In this document: one piece after another, positions 4,296 through 5,024 of the stretch
How positions within the stretch are numbered: position 1 is the first letter of the stretch
Layout of the letters: each line of letters begins with the position of its first letter
Assembly (NCBI RefSeq): GCF_028618695.1
Contig: NZ_JAQIVI010000713.1
Location: forward strand, 1 to 5,024
Direction: 5' to 3'
Length of the DNA: 5,024 nucleotides
DNA from: Natrinema soli
GTDB taxonomy: Archaea > Halobacteriota > Halobacteria > Halobacteriales > Natrialbaceae
Notes under the pieces: model-generated
What the model was told of the DNA's origin: nothing
The model's input: only the letters and a program-made list of their open reading frames with translations
Database searches by the model: none
Made by a program: the position numbers and the translations under genes

Positions 4296-5024
4296 ATGAA
4301 CGACCGGACGCGGGTCCTCGCCGCCGTCGGCACGACGGTCCTGCTGTTTCTCGGCGTCCAGCTCGGCGCGCTGGCGCTGCTCGAGCCGTTTCAGGAATCG
4401 GGACGGCAAGCCGTCGAGGATCCACAGAACCCGACGAATAGCGTCCTCTACGTCGGCGTCATGCTCGTCGCGACCGGGCTCATGCTCGCCGCGTTCAGGT
4501 ACGACCTCGAGTGGCTCATCAGGCTCCTGCTCGTCGGCGTCAGCGTGATGATCTCGTGGTACGTCTTCGCCGAACTCGTGCCGGCTATCGTCGGGACGCT
4601 CGTCTCCGACGGGGTCGCAAATGCCCTCGCGATCGTCGCCTCACTGGCCGTCGGCGCGGCCTTGCTGTGGTATCCCGAGTGGTACGTCATCGACAGCGCG
4701 GGGGTGGTGATGGGCGCCGGCGCCGCCGCCCTGTTCGGGATCAGTTTCGGCCTGCTGCCCGCGCTACTCCTGCTCTCGGTGCTCGCGATCTACGACGCCA
4801 TCAGCGTCTACGGCACCGAACACATGCTCGATCTCGCCGACGGCGTCATGGACCTCAAGATCCCCGTCGTACTCGTTATACCCATGACTCTCTCCTACTC
4901 CTATCTCGCGGCCGGCAGCACCGACGACGTGCTCGAGGACGATCGCAACCCCGATCAGACCGCCACCAACGAGAGCGCCACCGACGAGAGCGCCGCCGAC
5001 GGCGGTCAACGAGACAGCGGCGCG
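4296..5024 (+). CDS. Presenilin / signal-peptide-peptidase-like intramembrane aspartyl protease (N-terminal part)
   Basis: This family (peptidase A22, archaeal PSH type) cuts peptide bonds inside membrane helices using two aspartates on adjacent helices. The 243 residues visible include hydrophobic segments at about 8-30, 49-67, 72-90, 106-124, 133-153 and 155-175. The last carries the first catalytic motif, Tyr166-Asp167, in AIYDAISVYGTEHMLDLADG, followed by MDLKIPVVLVIP, which is typical of the family. The second motif (GxGD) and the PAL motif should lie downstream, outside the window. An acidic, low-complexity loop from about residue 207 onward (DDVLEDDRNPDQ, then ATNES/ATDES repeats) corresponds to the variable cytosolic loop between helices 6 and 7. 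The ATG at 4296 is the first sensible start. AGGAG at 4271 is 20 bases away, too far for a ribosome site, so a leaderless message is likely. The assignment is strong; activity cannot be judged without the second aspartate. Confidence 0.88.
   Translation, partial: MNDRTRVLAAVGTTVLLFLGVQLGALALLEPFQESGRQAVEDPQNPTNSVLYVGVMLVATGLMLAAFRYDLEWLIRLLLVGVSVMISWYVFAELVPAIVGTLVSDGVANALAIVASLAVGAALLWYPEWYVIDSAGVVMGAGAAALFGISFGLLPALLLLSVLAIYDAISVYGTEHMLDLADGVMDLKIPVVLVIPMTLSYSYLAAGSTDDVLEDDRNPDQTATNESATDESAADGGQRDSGA
4962..5006 (+). repeat. 15-base tandem repeat in the protease loop (3 units)
   Basis: Units are at 4962-4976, 4977-4991 and 4992-5006. Units 1 and 2 differ by one base; unit 3 is diverged. They encode ATNES, ATDES and AADGG at residues 223-237, within the acidic loop of the presenilin-like protein. 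Slippage here could vary loop length without breaking the frame. Confidence 0.65.

Noticed and set aside
4118..4425. Minus-strand frames of 71-90 residues upstream of and into the protease gene
   Set aside because: They are antisense to the start of the presenilin-like gene, basic and not protein-like, with no promoter of note.
1..5024. CRISPR array, tRNA or rRNA genes
   Set aside because: No regularly spaced identical repeats and no cloverleaf or conserved rRNA segments were seen.

Overview
The window is GC-rich DNA from a halophilic archaeon (Halobacteria, possibly a Natrinema- or Haloterrigena-like lineage). The evidence is the strong GTC/CTC/GAC codon preference, the very acidic proteins, a PGF-CTERM surface anchor, leaderless-type promoters and the archaeal genes srp19 and gar1. 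The genus is a guess.

Layout. Positions 1-2701 hold a cobalamin-type ABC importer arranged divergently. On the minus strand, btuC (permease) is followed by btuD (ATPase, cut by the left window edge) with a 4-base overlap. On the plus strand is btuF, a binding protein anchored by a PGF-CTERM tail. The 60-base gap between them has a perfect 10-base palindrome, CAAATATTTG, whose centre is exactly 30.5 bases from both ATGs. It looks like one TATA element serving both directions. Positions 2771-3348 hold a tight two-gene unit: srp19 (signal recognition particle protein) and gar1 (H/ACA pseudouridylation RNP protein), 1 base apart. Positions 3349-3723 are gene-free, GC-rich, hairpin- and repeat-rich DNA.

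Positions 3732-4144 are the least ordinary part. This is a 413-base AT-rich insertion with IS6-like inverted ends (13/16 matching, core TCTGTTGAAA) flanked by an exact 8-base duplication, CTTCGAGA. It has no transposase. It carries a 65-residue two-helix membrane protein gene with its own TATA box. I read it as a non-autonomous, MITE-like element with a passenger gene, possibly undescribed. From 4296 to the right edge runs the first part of a presenilin/signal-peptide-peptidase-like intramembrane aspartyl protease, which has the first catalytic motif (YD); the second (GxGD) lies beyond the window.

How the genes relate. BtuF captures corrinoid outside the cell and passes it to BtuC, with BtuD supplying ATP hydrolysis. 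SRP19 serves membrane targeting, and the presenilin-like protease cleaves within membrane helices, possibly including signal-peptide remnants. The element has inserted between gar1 and the protease gene and widened a spacer in otherwise housekeeping DNA.
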